Shown here in pieces: positions 8,731-16,258 of a stretch of 58,073 bases of DNA. This stretch comes from Acidobacteriota bacterium (GTDB taxonomy: Bacteria; Acidobacteriota; Blastocatellia; Pyrinomonadales; Pyrinomonadaceae): the NCBI GenBank assembly GCA_019639235.1, contig JAHBSG010000026.1, forward strand, positions 1-58,073. Reading direction: 5' to 3'. Both the position numbers and the translations under genes were made by a program. Each line of letters opens with the position of its first letter. The stretch's first letter is position 1. The notes under the pieces are model-generated. The model saw only the letters and a list, made by a program, of their open reading frames with translations, was not told where the DNA came from and ran no database searches.

Positions 8731-10848
8731 TTGAAGAGCTATTTACGTTTTCTTCTGATAGCGGTGTGTGTATTCACCGCGGCCGGGATCGCATATTTGA
8801 CCATCGCTCCGAATGGCGGAGCTATTGCAGATAAACCGATATATTGGATCACCGTGGACGAATCTGAGATCGGCCACTTGATCGAGAAAGACCTTTCGCT
8901 TTCCGGGACCTCAAAGTTCGAGGTCGTTGAGAGCCGCGGCGGCCTCGCGATCATCAAACTTGACGAACTTGGCTCGCAATATCTTAGCGGCCGGATGCAC
9001 GAGGAGTATCACAAGTGTGCCGGCTTTCTGCGGCACGAGACCTATGAAGAAGCTCAGCGGTCGATCGATGCCTCGCTAAACTCAAACGCAGCAGCCGCGG
9101 AATTCGTAACCTATACGATCGACAACCAATCTTCGGTTGTTCCGATGCTGGCCGAGGCGGCCGAGCCGAATATTCGCCAGACGATCACCGACCTTTCGTC
9201 GCTCTTCACCCGCCGCCACGACCAGCAAGGCGGGCTCGACGGCGCGAACATGATCCTGTCGAAATGGCGGCAGCTTGCCCTCGCTTCCGGCCGCACGGAC
9301 GTTTCGGTGATGCCTTACGCTCACCTCTCGCCGACGAATCCCGACACGTTTTTGACGCCGCAGCCTTCGATCATCTTGACCATCAACGGGACGGCATTTC
9401 CGGACGAGATCATCGTCGTTGGCGGCCATCAGGATTCGATCCGCTCGGGTTCAACGACCGGTGGAGCTCCCGGTGCCGACGATGACGCCTCGGGCATCGC
9501 AAGCATGACGGAGACGATCCGCGTGCTGCTTGCCAAAGGCTTCCGGCCAAAGCGCACACTGCAGTTCATAGCTTATGCTGCCGAAGAGGTCGGCCTTGTC
9601 GGATCAAAAAATATCGCCCAGAACTATCGGGCACAGAACAAGAACGTGATCGGTGCTCTTCAGCTCGATATGACGAACTACGGCGGCAACTGGGCCGACA
9701 TCGTCATCATTACCGATAACACGAACGCTGCACAGAACCAGTTTCTCCGCGATTTGGTCACCGAATACCAGCCGACGCTCGTGGTCAAGAACGATCAGTG
9801 CGGCTACGGCTGCTCGGACCACAAATCATGGTTCGATCAGAACTACCCGGCGTCAATGCCCTTCGAGGCAAAGTTCAGCGGCACGTCGCTCGACGGTATC
9901 GCCGCCCAATACAACACGGCACTCCACACGGCGAACGATACGCTTACGCGTAGCAACGGCAACGCGAATCATGCTCTGAAGTTCACCAAACTCGCGATCT
10001 CATATGTTGGCGAGTTGGCAAAAGGAAACATTGCTCAGCCGGCCCCGAACCGGACGCCGTTCGACTTTGACGCGGACGGCCGTGCGGACATCTCGGTCTT
10101 CCGCCCGGCAGATGGCGTATGGCATACCGACGCTTCGACCGGCGGATATTCGGCTTCTCAGTTCGGTATTGCAACAGACACGATCGTCCCGGCTGACTAT
10201 GACGGCGATGGTAAAACAGATCTGGCCGTTTATCGCGACGGTGTTTGGCACATAATGCGAAGCCAAGCCGGTTATTCGGCGATCCTATGGGGCGTGGCGG
10301 GCGACATTCCGCAGCCGCAGGATTTCGACGACGACGGAAAGGCCGATATTGCGGTTTTCCGGCCTTCAAACGGCGTCTGGTACGTGCTGAACAGCAACGG
10401 CGGAAACTCGATCGTCCAGTTCGGCCAGCAAGGCGATGAGCCTATCGCCGGCGATTTTGACGGTGATGGCGAAGCCGACCTTGCCGTCTTCCGCGATGGA
10501 GTTTGGCACATCAAGGGTTCGGCGAACGGCTACACCGCGTATCAGTTCGGCATCGCGACCGATACCGCGATCGCGGCGGATTTCGACGGCGACGGCAAGG
10601 CCGACTCGGCGATCTTCCGCGACGGGGTGTGGTATGTACTTAGGTCCGGCGGCGGTGTCACTGTATTCCAGTGGGGCGTTGCCGGCGATGTTCCGGCGGC
10701 GGCAGACTACGACGGCGACGGCAAGGCCGACCTGGCGGTCTATCGCGGCGGCACCTGGTACATTTACAACAGCAGCAATTCGAGCATCAGCTATCGCTCG
10801 TTCGGAATCACCGGCGACCGGCCAGCTGCAAATGCCTTCGTGAAATGA
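8731..10848 (+). CDS. Secreted M28-family zinc peptidase with C-terminal FG-GAP/VCBS repeats
   Basis: Exported metallo-aminopeptidase-like protein of 705 aa. A signal or anchor segment covers residues 1-26 (LRFLLIAVCVFTAAGIAYLTI). The M28 domain (about 195-430) shows zinc ligands in GGHQDS, GADDDASG, YAAEEVGLVGS, LQLDMTNYGG and CSDHKSW. From about residue 447 six FG-GAP-like repeats of roughly 45 aa each carry a Ca-binding-type DxDxDGxxD loop followed by VFRP or VYR. The same tail occurs on the LVIVD protein at 17.9-20 kb. The TTG start is chosen because GGAGG (8720-8724) sits six bases upstream and the signal peptide begins there. Confidence 0.9.
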   Translation: MKSYLRFLLIAVCVFTAAGIAYLTIAPNGGAIADKPIYWITVDESEIGHLIEKDLSLSGTSKFEVVESRGGLAIIKLDELGSQYLSGRMHEEYHKCAGFLRHETYEEAQRSIDASLNSNAAAAEFVTYTIDNQSSVVPMLAEAAEPNIRQTITDLSSLFTRRHDQQGGLDGANMILSKWRQLALASGRTDVSVMPYAHLSPTNPDTFLTPQPSIILTINGTAFPDEIIVVGGHQDSIRSGSTTGGAPGADDDASGIASMTETIRVLLAKGFRPKRTLQFIAYAAEEVGLVGSKNIAQNYRAQNKNVIGALQLDMTNYGGNWADIVIITDNTNAAQNQFLRDLVTEYQPTLVVKNDQCGYGCSDHKSWFDQNYPASMPFEAKFSGTSLDGIAAQYNTALHTANDTLTRSNGNANHALKFTKLAISYVGELAKGNIAQPAPNRTPFDFDADGRADISVFRPADGVWHTDASTGGYSASQFGIATDTIVPADYDGDGKTDLAVYRDGVWHIMRSQAGYSAILWGVAGDIPQPQDFDDDGKADIAVFRPSNGVWYVLNSNGGNSIVQFGQQGDEPIAGDFDGDGEADLAVFRDGVWHIKGSANGYTAYQFGIATDTAIAADFDGDGKADSAIFRDGVWYVLRSGGGVTVFQWGVAGDVPAAADYDGDGKADLAVYRGGTWYIYNSSNSSISYRSFGITGDRPAANAFVK

Positions 10849-10867
10849 TCGCTGGATAGAAACAATG

Positions 10868-10903
10868 AAGGCCGTGATCGGAATGGTCACGGCCTTTTTT
10901 TAT
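10868..10903 (+). terminator. Intrinsic terminator after the M28-VCBS gene
   Basis: Ten-bp stem AAGGCCGTGA / TCACGGCCTT with a nine-base loop followed by a run of T, 20 bp after the peptidase stop. It lies between convergent genes; the T-run favours the plus strand. Confidence 0.9.
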
Positions 10904-10918
10904 TGAATATTTGAAGGA

Positions 10919-12232
10919 TCAGGAGAACTCTGAGGCGGCCCGTAGCAAGGCTTCGCGCATCTCGCCGGCCGACCGCCAGCGAAGCTCGACCTGCTTTGCA
11001 AGTGCGGTTTCGAAAACGGCAGAGATCCGAAGCGGCACTTCAGGAACCCGGCTCGCGATCGGAATGATCGGCTTTTCGAAGATGGCCTTGACCGTCTCGG
11101 AAATTCCCGCCTTGGGGCTGATGTCCAAGGCGTGGGCACCGGTCAGCAAGCTGTACGCCGTCATACCCAGTGCGTAAATATCCGAAGGCGGCCGCACTTC
11201 TTTGAAATCCTTCACCTGTTCGGGCGGCATGTAAGCGATCGTTCCGGCCACGTCGCCGACCATCGTAACGCCGCTCATTCCGGTCTGCTTGTAGCTCTTC
11301 GAAAGCCCAAAGTCAGTGAGCTTTGCAATGTAATTCGGAAACGCTCCATCGACCAGAATGTTCTGTTCCTTTATGTCGCGGTGGACGAAGCCTTTTCCGT
11401 GCGCAAATTCTAACGCCGAAAGCGTTTGTTCGATTATCTTGACGACCTCTTTGTAGCTCAACTTCCCGCCGCGTGATTTGGCAAGCTTTGCCGCATCCGG
11501 CCCGCCGACGTATTCCGAAACCAGATAAACGATCCCGTTGTGCGTGCCGTGGTCGATGTAGCTGACGACGTTCGGATGCTGAAGCGATGCCGCGACCTCG
11601 ATCTCGCGCATGAAGCGCTTGAGCGATTGATCGCTGACCGCGACCTCGGGCAAAAGGGTCTTGATCGCGACCGCACGGCCGTCCTTGGTCGAGCGGGCAA
11701 GCATAACGCTTCCCATGCCGCCCTGGCCAAGGATCTTGATCATCTGGTAGCCCGGTATCGGCTGCGGATTGTTGCGAAGCACCTCGCGGCACTCCTCGCA
11801 AACATACGAGTACTTGGCGTCCGGCCGTGAGCTCTCCGCCTTTGCCATCTTGCCGCAATTGAGGCAGGCGACGGTGATGATCGAGGGTTCCGTGTTCTCC
11901 GCCTGATAGGACGGGGTCGGAGCGCTAGTCGAATCGGCCGAGACCGAAACCTCGAGGACCGTCTCGCCGCCCTGAATGCGATCGCCGTGTTTCAGATAAG
12001 CGGTCTCAACCCTCAGGCCGTTTACGAATGTGCCGTTCGTGGAGCCAAGGTCACGTAGAAAGCACTGCGGCGGAGCGATCTCGATGATGCAGTGATGGCG
12101 TGAGAAGAACCGGTCCTGCGGGAGGCAGAAATGCGCATCTTCGCTCCGCCCGATCATAAATGTATCGTGCTGATCGAAGGTAAACTTTCTTCCGGTCTGT
12201 GGCCCGGCCACGACATTCAGAGTAACCCGCAT
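10919..12232 (-). CDS. Ser/Thr protein kinase with N-terminal FHA domain and zinc ribbon
   Basis: 437-aa cytoplasmic kinase. Residues about 1-95 are an FHA phosphothreonine-binding domain (MIGRSEDAHFCL, FFSRHHCIIE, LRDLGSTNGTFVNG). A CxxC...CxxC zinc ribbon follows (CLNCGK, CEECRE; about 122-155). The Hanks-type kinase domain covers about 165-430: ILGQGGMGSV, AIKTLLPE, VHRDIKEQNIL (about 282-292), LTDFGLSK and MPPEQVKDF. No membrane segment is seen, unlike PknB-type receptors. It is the last gene of a tightly spaced minus-strand cluster (19 bp after the DUF4190 protein). An FHA domain fused directly to the kinase suggests docking to phosphorylated partners or to its own activation loop; this is inference. 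Confidence 0.93.
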   Translation of the reverse strand: MRVTLNVVAGPQTGRKFTFDQHDTFMIGRSEDAHFCLPQDRFFSRHHCIIEIAPPQCFLRDLGSTNGTFVNGLRVETAYLKHGDRIQGGETVLEVSVSADSTSAPTPSYQAENTEPSIITVACLNCGKMAKAESSRPDAKYSYVCEECREVLRNNPQPIPGYQMIKILGQGGMGSVMLARSTKDGRAVAIKTLLPEVAVSDQSLKRFMREIEVAASLQHPNVVSYIDHGTHNGIVYLVSEYVGGPDAAKLAKSRGGKLSYKEVVKIIEQTLSALEFAHGKGFVHRDIKEQNILVDGAFPNYIAKLTDFGLSKSYKQTGMSGVTMVGDVAGTIAYMPPEQVKDFKEVRPPSDIYALGMTAYSLLTGAHALDISPKAGISETVKAIFEKPIIPIASRVPEVPLRISAVFETALAKQVELRWRSAGEMREALLRAASEFS

Positions 12233-12251
12233 CGCTTAGAGTATAAGTAAT

Positions 12252-12764
12252 TTACGATACCTGTGCCACTAGACCGAGAAAGATGAAAAGGATCGAGAGG
12301 ACAAATGTGATGATCCCGATGACGAGCCCGGCGGTTGCGAGCCCCTTGCCGCCGTAGCGCGAAGGGTCGCGGTCGGCATTTCGCATCGCCAGAAAGCCGA
12401 CGACCGCAGCCGGGGCACCGAGCCAAATGCCGCCGTAGCAGCAAACAAAAATAAGCGACGCGATGCCGAGAGACATCGAAACTATCGGAAGGGTTTGATC
12501 TTTGCTCTGCGAGATCGGCGAAAGCACCGACTGGTTCGGAAACTGGACCACCGGCGAACTGTAAGGCATGACCGGGTCCATCGTCGGCCAGTTCGTTTCG
12601 CGGGTCGCCCGCGTCGAATCCATTATCACCGTCGGCGGCTGATCATCGGCAAAGAGCGACGGATCGCGGATTTCCTGAAGGTGCGATAGCAGTTCGCCGT
12701 CCTCAAGACAGAAATTGATGCCGGGCTCTGTGTATTGTTTGCCGCAACGCGGACAGGTCTTCAT
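12252..12764 (-). CDS. Zinc-ribbon plus DUF4190-like membrane protein
   Basis: 170 aa. The N-terminus is a compact zinc-ribbon-like module (CPRCGKQY ... FCLEDGELL) shared with the two neighbouring upstream genes. After a Pro/Ser-rich linker, two hydrophobic segments separated by a short loop with RNADRDPSRYGGKGLA form a DUF4190-like hairpin (about 100-168). The function is unknown. Spacing of 15-19 bp to both neighbours indicates one transcript with the FHA-kinase, so a link to kinase signalling is a reasonable guess only. Confidence 0.8.
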   Translation of the reverse strand: MKTCPRCGKQYTEPGINFCLEDGELLSHLQEIRDPSLFADDQPPTVIMDSTRATRETNWPTMDPVMPYSSPVVQFPNQSVLSPISQSKDQTLPIVSMSLGIASLIFVCCYGGIWLGAPAAVVGFLAMRNADRDPSRYGGKGLATAGLVIGIITFVLSILFIFLGLVAQVS

Positions 12765-12779
12765 TCGCAGTAGTTTCGG

Positions 12780-13703
12780 CTATCGCCTGATCTCGAGGTC
12801 CTTAAAAGCTATCCGGACGCCATCACCCGAATAAAGCCCGACAACGCCGCCCTGATACCCATGCACGTTGCGGATCGAGGTCGCCTTCTGGCCGTTTATG
12901 TAAAGGTCTATATTGTCGCCACGGTGGTCGGCCTCAAGCGTATTTTCGGCCGTTCCCGGGCGGATGAGGTCGGATTTTGCCCAGTTCACGACAGGCAGTT
13001 CTTTGCTCGGCTCATGCCGGACAACCCTATACCGCCGCGTCTTCGTATCGATCAGGAACGCATAGCCCTTGACCAATGGCGTCGGGTTACTTAAGAAGAT
13101 CAAACCGTAGCCGAGGTTCGACGGGGCGTCGTTCATATTGCGGAGCGTCACCGAGGCCCTGGCATTCTCCGAAGTGCTCTCAGCCGGGGCGACCAAAACG
13201 TAGTAATAGCCACGCTGCCGGGCCGCCATTAGGAACTCGCCGCCGGTGAACTCCGTTGTGCCGAACGAGGACGAATCCCTGACCCATTTTGAAAGATCAA
13301 GCTTTTCAACGTTTGCCCGGTCATTCCTCGCCGGCGAACCGGTCGGGGCAGGCGTCGGGTCTGTCGAAATGACCGTATTCCCCTGCGGCTCGTTCATTAT
13401 CCCGATGACAAAAAGGCCGGCAATTCCTCCGCCGCAAAGCAGCAGGCCGATGCCGAGCACGCCGACCACCCAAAGCCATGCTCGCGATTTTTTTGGCTGA
13501 AGCGAGTAGTTCGGCTTTGCGTCCCAGCTTGTCTGCATCGTTGGCGGTGCGGCCATCTGCCCGCCGGGATTGGTCGGCGGCGTGTTCATCACCATTGTCG
13601 CGGGCGGCTCATCGGACGCAGTCACGAGCGGTGTTCCATCCTCAAGACAGAAATTGAGGCCGTGGTCCGGGTATGTTCGTCGGCAAGTCGGGCAGCTCTT
13701 CAT
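12780..13703 (-). CDS. Zinc-ribbon, single-pass membrane protein with a DUF1080/laminin-G-like C-terminal domain
   Basis: 307 aa from the ATG at 13703, chosen over an upstream in-frame TTG because the sibling proteins begin the same way (MKxCPxC) and AGGAAG lies just upstream. N-terminus: CPTCRRTY ... FCLEDGTPL. A Pro-rich linker and one membrane segment (LWVVGVLGIGLLLCGGGIAGLFV) follow. The outside domain (about 135-307) looks like the beta-sandwich of DUF1080/concanavalin-type domains: GYGLIFLSNP, GYAFLIDTKTRRYRV, LYINGQKA, GVVGLYSGDG. No catalytic residues could be assigned. Gap of 126 bp from the upstream kinase gene, 15 bp to the next gene. Confidence 0.8.
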   Translation of the reverse strand: MKSCPTCRRTYPDHGLNFCLEDGTPLVTASDEPPATMVMNTPPTNPGGQMAAPPTMQTSWDAKPNYSLQPKKSRAWLWVVGVLGIGLLLCGGGIAGLFVIGIMNEPQGNTVISTDPTPAPTGSPARNDRANVEKLDLSKWVRDSSSFGTTEFTGGEFLMAARQRGYYYVLVAPAESTSENARASVTLRNMNDAPSNLGYGLIFLSNPTPLVKGYAFLIDTKTRRYRVVRHEPSKELPVVNWAKSDLIRPGTAENTLEADHRGDNIDLYINGQKATSIRNVHGYQGGVVGLYSGDGVRIAFKDLEIRR

Positions 13704-13829
13704 TCTTTTCTTCCTGAATGGAGGCAAAGCCTCCGGAGTTGGGTAATTATACGCAATTTCCTCCGGAAACAGAATTTACGACAGCCAGATGGAAAAGTTC
13801 GGAGGTCGTGGAAACGCGGAAAGGCTGGT

Positions 13830-15431
13830 TCAGGCCATGCTTCCGCCGCACTTTCCGCAGAAACGGATCTCGGGCGGGAAAGCCGAACCGCAGTTGCGGC
13901 AAGCCCGGAGACTCGGCTGCGGCATCGCCGCAATTCCAACGGTTCGAAGCGGTGAGGTCGCCGACGTCTGGCTGATGCTCAATCCGCAGCGGCCGCAAAA
14001 TCGCGAGCCCTCAGCGAGCATATTGGAACATCGCGGACATGGGAAACCGCTCGGTGCATCGCCCGGCGAAACGAGCACGAAAGACCGATTGCCACACCGG
14101 CCGCAGAACTTGACGCCCTCGGCAAAGCGAGCCTGGCACTGCGTACACGCGACGATGCCCGGCATCAGGCTCGAGTCGCCGCTGCTGCTCGCTCCCTGCG
14201 AGGGCGATGGCTGGCTGCCGGCTTCACGCGGTGCCCGAAGCTGAGCCTGAATGACCTGTTCATCGCCGCCTTCGCGGACCTCGATAACGCGTTCGTCGTC
14301 GCGTTCGCCGGGCTTCGAGACGCGGAGAATGTGCTGCCCCGGCGGAACTCCCGAAAGTATCACACGGCCCGAACGCCCGACGCTTCCCTTTCGCTCGTCG
14401 TCGATATAGACCTCGGCACCGGCAGGAGCCATCACGATAACGCGGCTGCCGCCATCGGCACGGCTTTCGCCGACGGCAAGTGCCGCACTCTCAAGGTCCT
14501 CGATCCACTCGCCGACCGTCGCGTGCCGCTCGGCCGCCTCGATCGCCAGCGAGCGCATTATCACCGACTCGACCGAACCCGGAAGGTCCGTGCGGAGCGT
14601 CGAAAGTGCCGGCGGCTTGTGCATTATCTTCTGCATAACAAGCTGCATCATGTCGCCGGCGAAGGGCGTCCGCCCGCCGAGCATCAGGTAGGCGATGGTC
14701 GAGAGTGCGTAGATATCTGCTCTTACGTCCACGCCCGTTTCGGGCTGCATCTGCTCGGGAGCCATGAATTCCGGTGTGCCGATGATGCCGCGTGAAGAGG
14801 GCGTTGCCTGTGAGCTGAGGTCGGTGACCGTTTGATTGACGATCTTCGCAAGGCCGAAGTCGCCGACCTTGATGAAGCCATCGCCCTTGCCCCGCTGCAT
14901 TATAAAAATGTTTGCCGGTTTGAGGTCGCGGTGGAGAATGCCGATCTCGTGTGCCGCCTCGACGCCATCGGCGATCTGTCGCAGGATCTTCACGCTCCGC
15001 TTGACCGGCAGCGTGCCCTCGCGTCGGAGCAGGCGATGGAGCGTTTCGCCCTCGACATATTCCATCACGAGATAGAAAATGCCCTCGCTTGATTCGCCAA
15101 AGTCGGTAACGCTGACCGTGTTCGGATGCTGGATCGAGGCCGCGGCCTGTGCCTCGCGTTCGAAGCGGGCGATCGCCTCGCCTTCCTGAAGGTCTTCGCT
15201 GCTGAGGATGTCTTGCCGGACCGTCTTGACGGCGACCTTGCGGGCCGCGAACTTGTTGTCGTTCGCCAGATAGACCTGCCCCATCGCTCCGCGGCCGAGC
15301 CGCTTCATCAGCAAATAGCGGTCGGCGAGGAGCTGCGTTCCCGGCAGGCTGTATTTCGTCGGCGTCTCGTCTTGCGGACAAACGGCGACGGCATCCGGGT
15401 AACACTGTTCACATTTTGGGCACTCTTTCAT
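13830..15431 (-). CDS. Ser/Thr protein kinase with N-terminal zinc ribbon, PEGA domain and C-terminal zinc ribbons
   Basis: 533 aa from the ATG at 15431 (the longer frame begins at an unconvincing TTG). Order: zinc ribbon CPKCEQCYPD (1-25); Hanks kinase about 35-295 (RLGRGAMGQVYLAN, AVKTV, LHRDLKPANIF near 163-173, VGDFGLAK near 190, FMAPEQMQ); PEGA domain about 333-390 (PAGAEVYIDDERKGSVG, VPPGQHILRVSKPG); three C-terminal CxxC zinc ribbons (CTQCQARF ... CGRCG, CPRCSNML ... CGRCG, CRNCGSAF ... CGKCG). No membrane segment was recognised, so the PEGA domain is unusually cytoplasmic. It heads the minus-strand signalling cluster. Confidence 0.92.
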   Translation of the reverse strand: MKECPKCEQCYPDAVAVCPQDETPTKYSLPGTQLLADRYLLMKRLGRGAMGQVYLANDNKFAARKVAVKTVRQDILSSEDLQEGEAIARFEREAQAAASIQHPNTVSVTDFGESSEGIFYLVMEYVEGETLHRLLRREGTLPVKRSVKILRQIADGVEAAHEIGILHRDLKPANIFIMQRGKGDGFIKVGDFGLAKIVNQTVTDLSSQATPSSRGIIGTPEFMAPEQMQPETGVDVRADIYALSTIAYLMLGGRTPFAGDMMQLVMQKIMHKPPALSTLRTDLPGSVESVIMRSLAIEAAERHATVGEWIEDLESAALAVGESRADGGSRVIVMAPAGAEVYIDDERKGSVGRSGRVILSGVPPGQHILRVSKPGERDDERVIEVREGGDEQVIQAQLRAPREAGSQPSPSQGASSSGDSSLMPGIVACTQCQARFAEGVKFCGRCGNRSFVLVSPGDAPSGFPCPRCSNMLAEGSRFCGRCGLSISQTSATSPLRTVGIAAMPQPSLRACRNCGSAFPPEIRFCGKCGGSMA

Positions 15432-15559
15432 TCGGCGGCACCGCCCGCGGGCGTCGGGGAAAACGTCTCGCGACCGCAAACCTTAATTCTACGCCAGAAC
15501 GGCCCTATTTGGAAAAATCCTCGAAAGCAGTTGTGTTTCTATAGGGTTAACGCCGGGCT

Positions 15560-15588
15560 TTGCAAGACGAATTTCGAGTTGCTATACT
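15560..15588 (+). promoter_or_regulatory. Sigma-70-type promoter of tRNA-Lys
   Basis: TTGCAA (15560-15565), exactly 17 bases, then TATACT (15583-15588), placing the start of transcription about 3-5 bases before the tRNA. Confidence 0.75.
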
Positions 15589-15597
15589 TCAGGCTTT

Positions 15598-15673
15598 GGG
15601 TCGATAGCTCAGTCGGTAGAGCAGCGGACTCTTAATCCGCGGGTCGCAGGTTCGATCCCTGCTCGGCCTACCA
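15598..15673 (+). tRNA. tRNA-Lys (anticodon CTT), CCA encoded
   Basis: Full cloverleaf read by eye: acceptor stem GGGTCGA/TCGGCCT, D-arm GCTC...GAGC, anticodon stem GCGGA/TCCGC with loop CTCTTAA (anticodon CTT at 15631-15633), T-arm containing GGTTCGATCC, and a templated CCA at 15671-15673. It has its own promoter and terminator, so it is a single-gene unit. Confidence 0.97.
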
Positions 15674-15709
15674 TTTTCAAAACCGCACAAACCGAATGTG
15701 CTACAACAT

Positions 15710-15748
15710 AAGGCGTGATCGAAAAGCTCGGTCACGCCTTTTCTTTTC
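15710..15748 (+). terminator. Intrinsic terminator after tRNA-Lys
   Basis: Nine-bp stem AAGGCGTGA / TCACGCCTT followed by TTTCTTTT, 37 bp after the tRNA. Confidence 0.88.
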
Positions 15749-15807
15749 TGTAATTGCCTCGCAATGCAAAACACGCGAATTCCGGTGAAAAAGCAGGCTT
15801 TTGTGCT

Positions 15808-16017
15808 CTTACCATCGTAATTCCTAGCCTGACAATCGCCAGTGGTAGGCAAACGATCGGCTTTGTATCTCTAACACTCGCAAATGTTTCTCAAACAATC
15901 GCGAGAGTTTTTCTAACAATTGTGATTGTTTGGCTAACAATCGCAAATGTTTGGCTAACAGTCGTGAATGTTTGCGTAACAATCGCGATAGTTTTTCTAA
16001 CAATCGGCGTTGTTACT
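15808..16017. repeat. 21-bp tandem repeat array, about ten degenerate copies
   Basis: Ten consecutive 21-base units without any length change; the best-conserved part is CTAACAATCG and the unit usually ends in GTTT plus two or three bases (units start at 15808, 15829, 15850 and so on to 15997). Two weaker copies may follow to about 16060. Because 21 is a multiple of three the array is open in one plus-strand frame and would encode heptads of the type LTIANVW, but no ribosome-binding site or recognisable domain precedes it. Not CRISPR: there are no unique spacers. It lies in the 585-base stretch between tRNA-Lys and the PrsW-type gene, which otherwise contains only the tRNA terminator and the palindromic sequence at its right end. 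Confidence 0.85.
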
Positions 16018-16191
16018 CCGCAATTTACTGTCGTAAATGGGCAATTTCGGGCGGACAATCACGATTTACCGCCGCTATTCGAGGAATTAGCTATCAAAAT
16101 TGGTATTTACGAACTGAGGATTCGAATTACCGGCCTTACGGAGGTGCGGGATTACTCATTCCAGATTTCAATTTCCGCATTCCGCATTTAG

Positions 16192-16258
16192 GTGCGCCCT
16201 CCCTTACGGTCGGGCTACTGACACGGCGATTCACCATTCACCATCCACCATCCACCGT
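16192..16258. repeat. Short imperfect palindrome and CACCAT-rich simple repeat
   Basis: GCCC...GGGC arms enclose CTCCCTTACGGTC (16196-16217), directly followed by ATTCACCATTCACCATCCAC-type simple repeats up to the stop codon of the PrsW-type gene. It looks like an interspersed intergenic element; copy number elsewhere in the genome is unknown. Confidence 0.45.

Noticed and set aside
15808..16017. CRISPR array
   Set aside because: Units are contiguous 21-mers with no spacers and there are no cas genes in the window.
15754..16191. A 145-codon plus-strand open frame over the tandem repeat
   Set aside because: Starts without a ribosome-binding site inside the tRNA terminator neighbourhood, and the heptads are a direct result of the 21-bp unit. 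No domain is recognisable; annotated as repeat.
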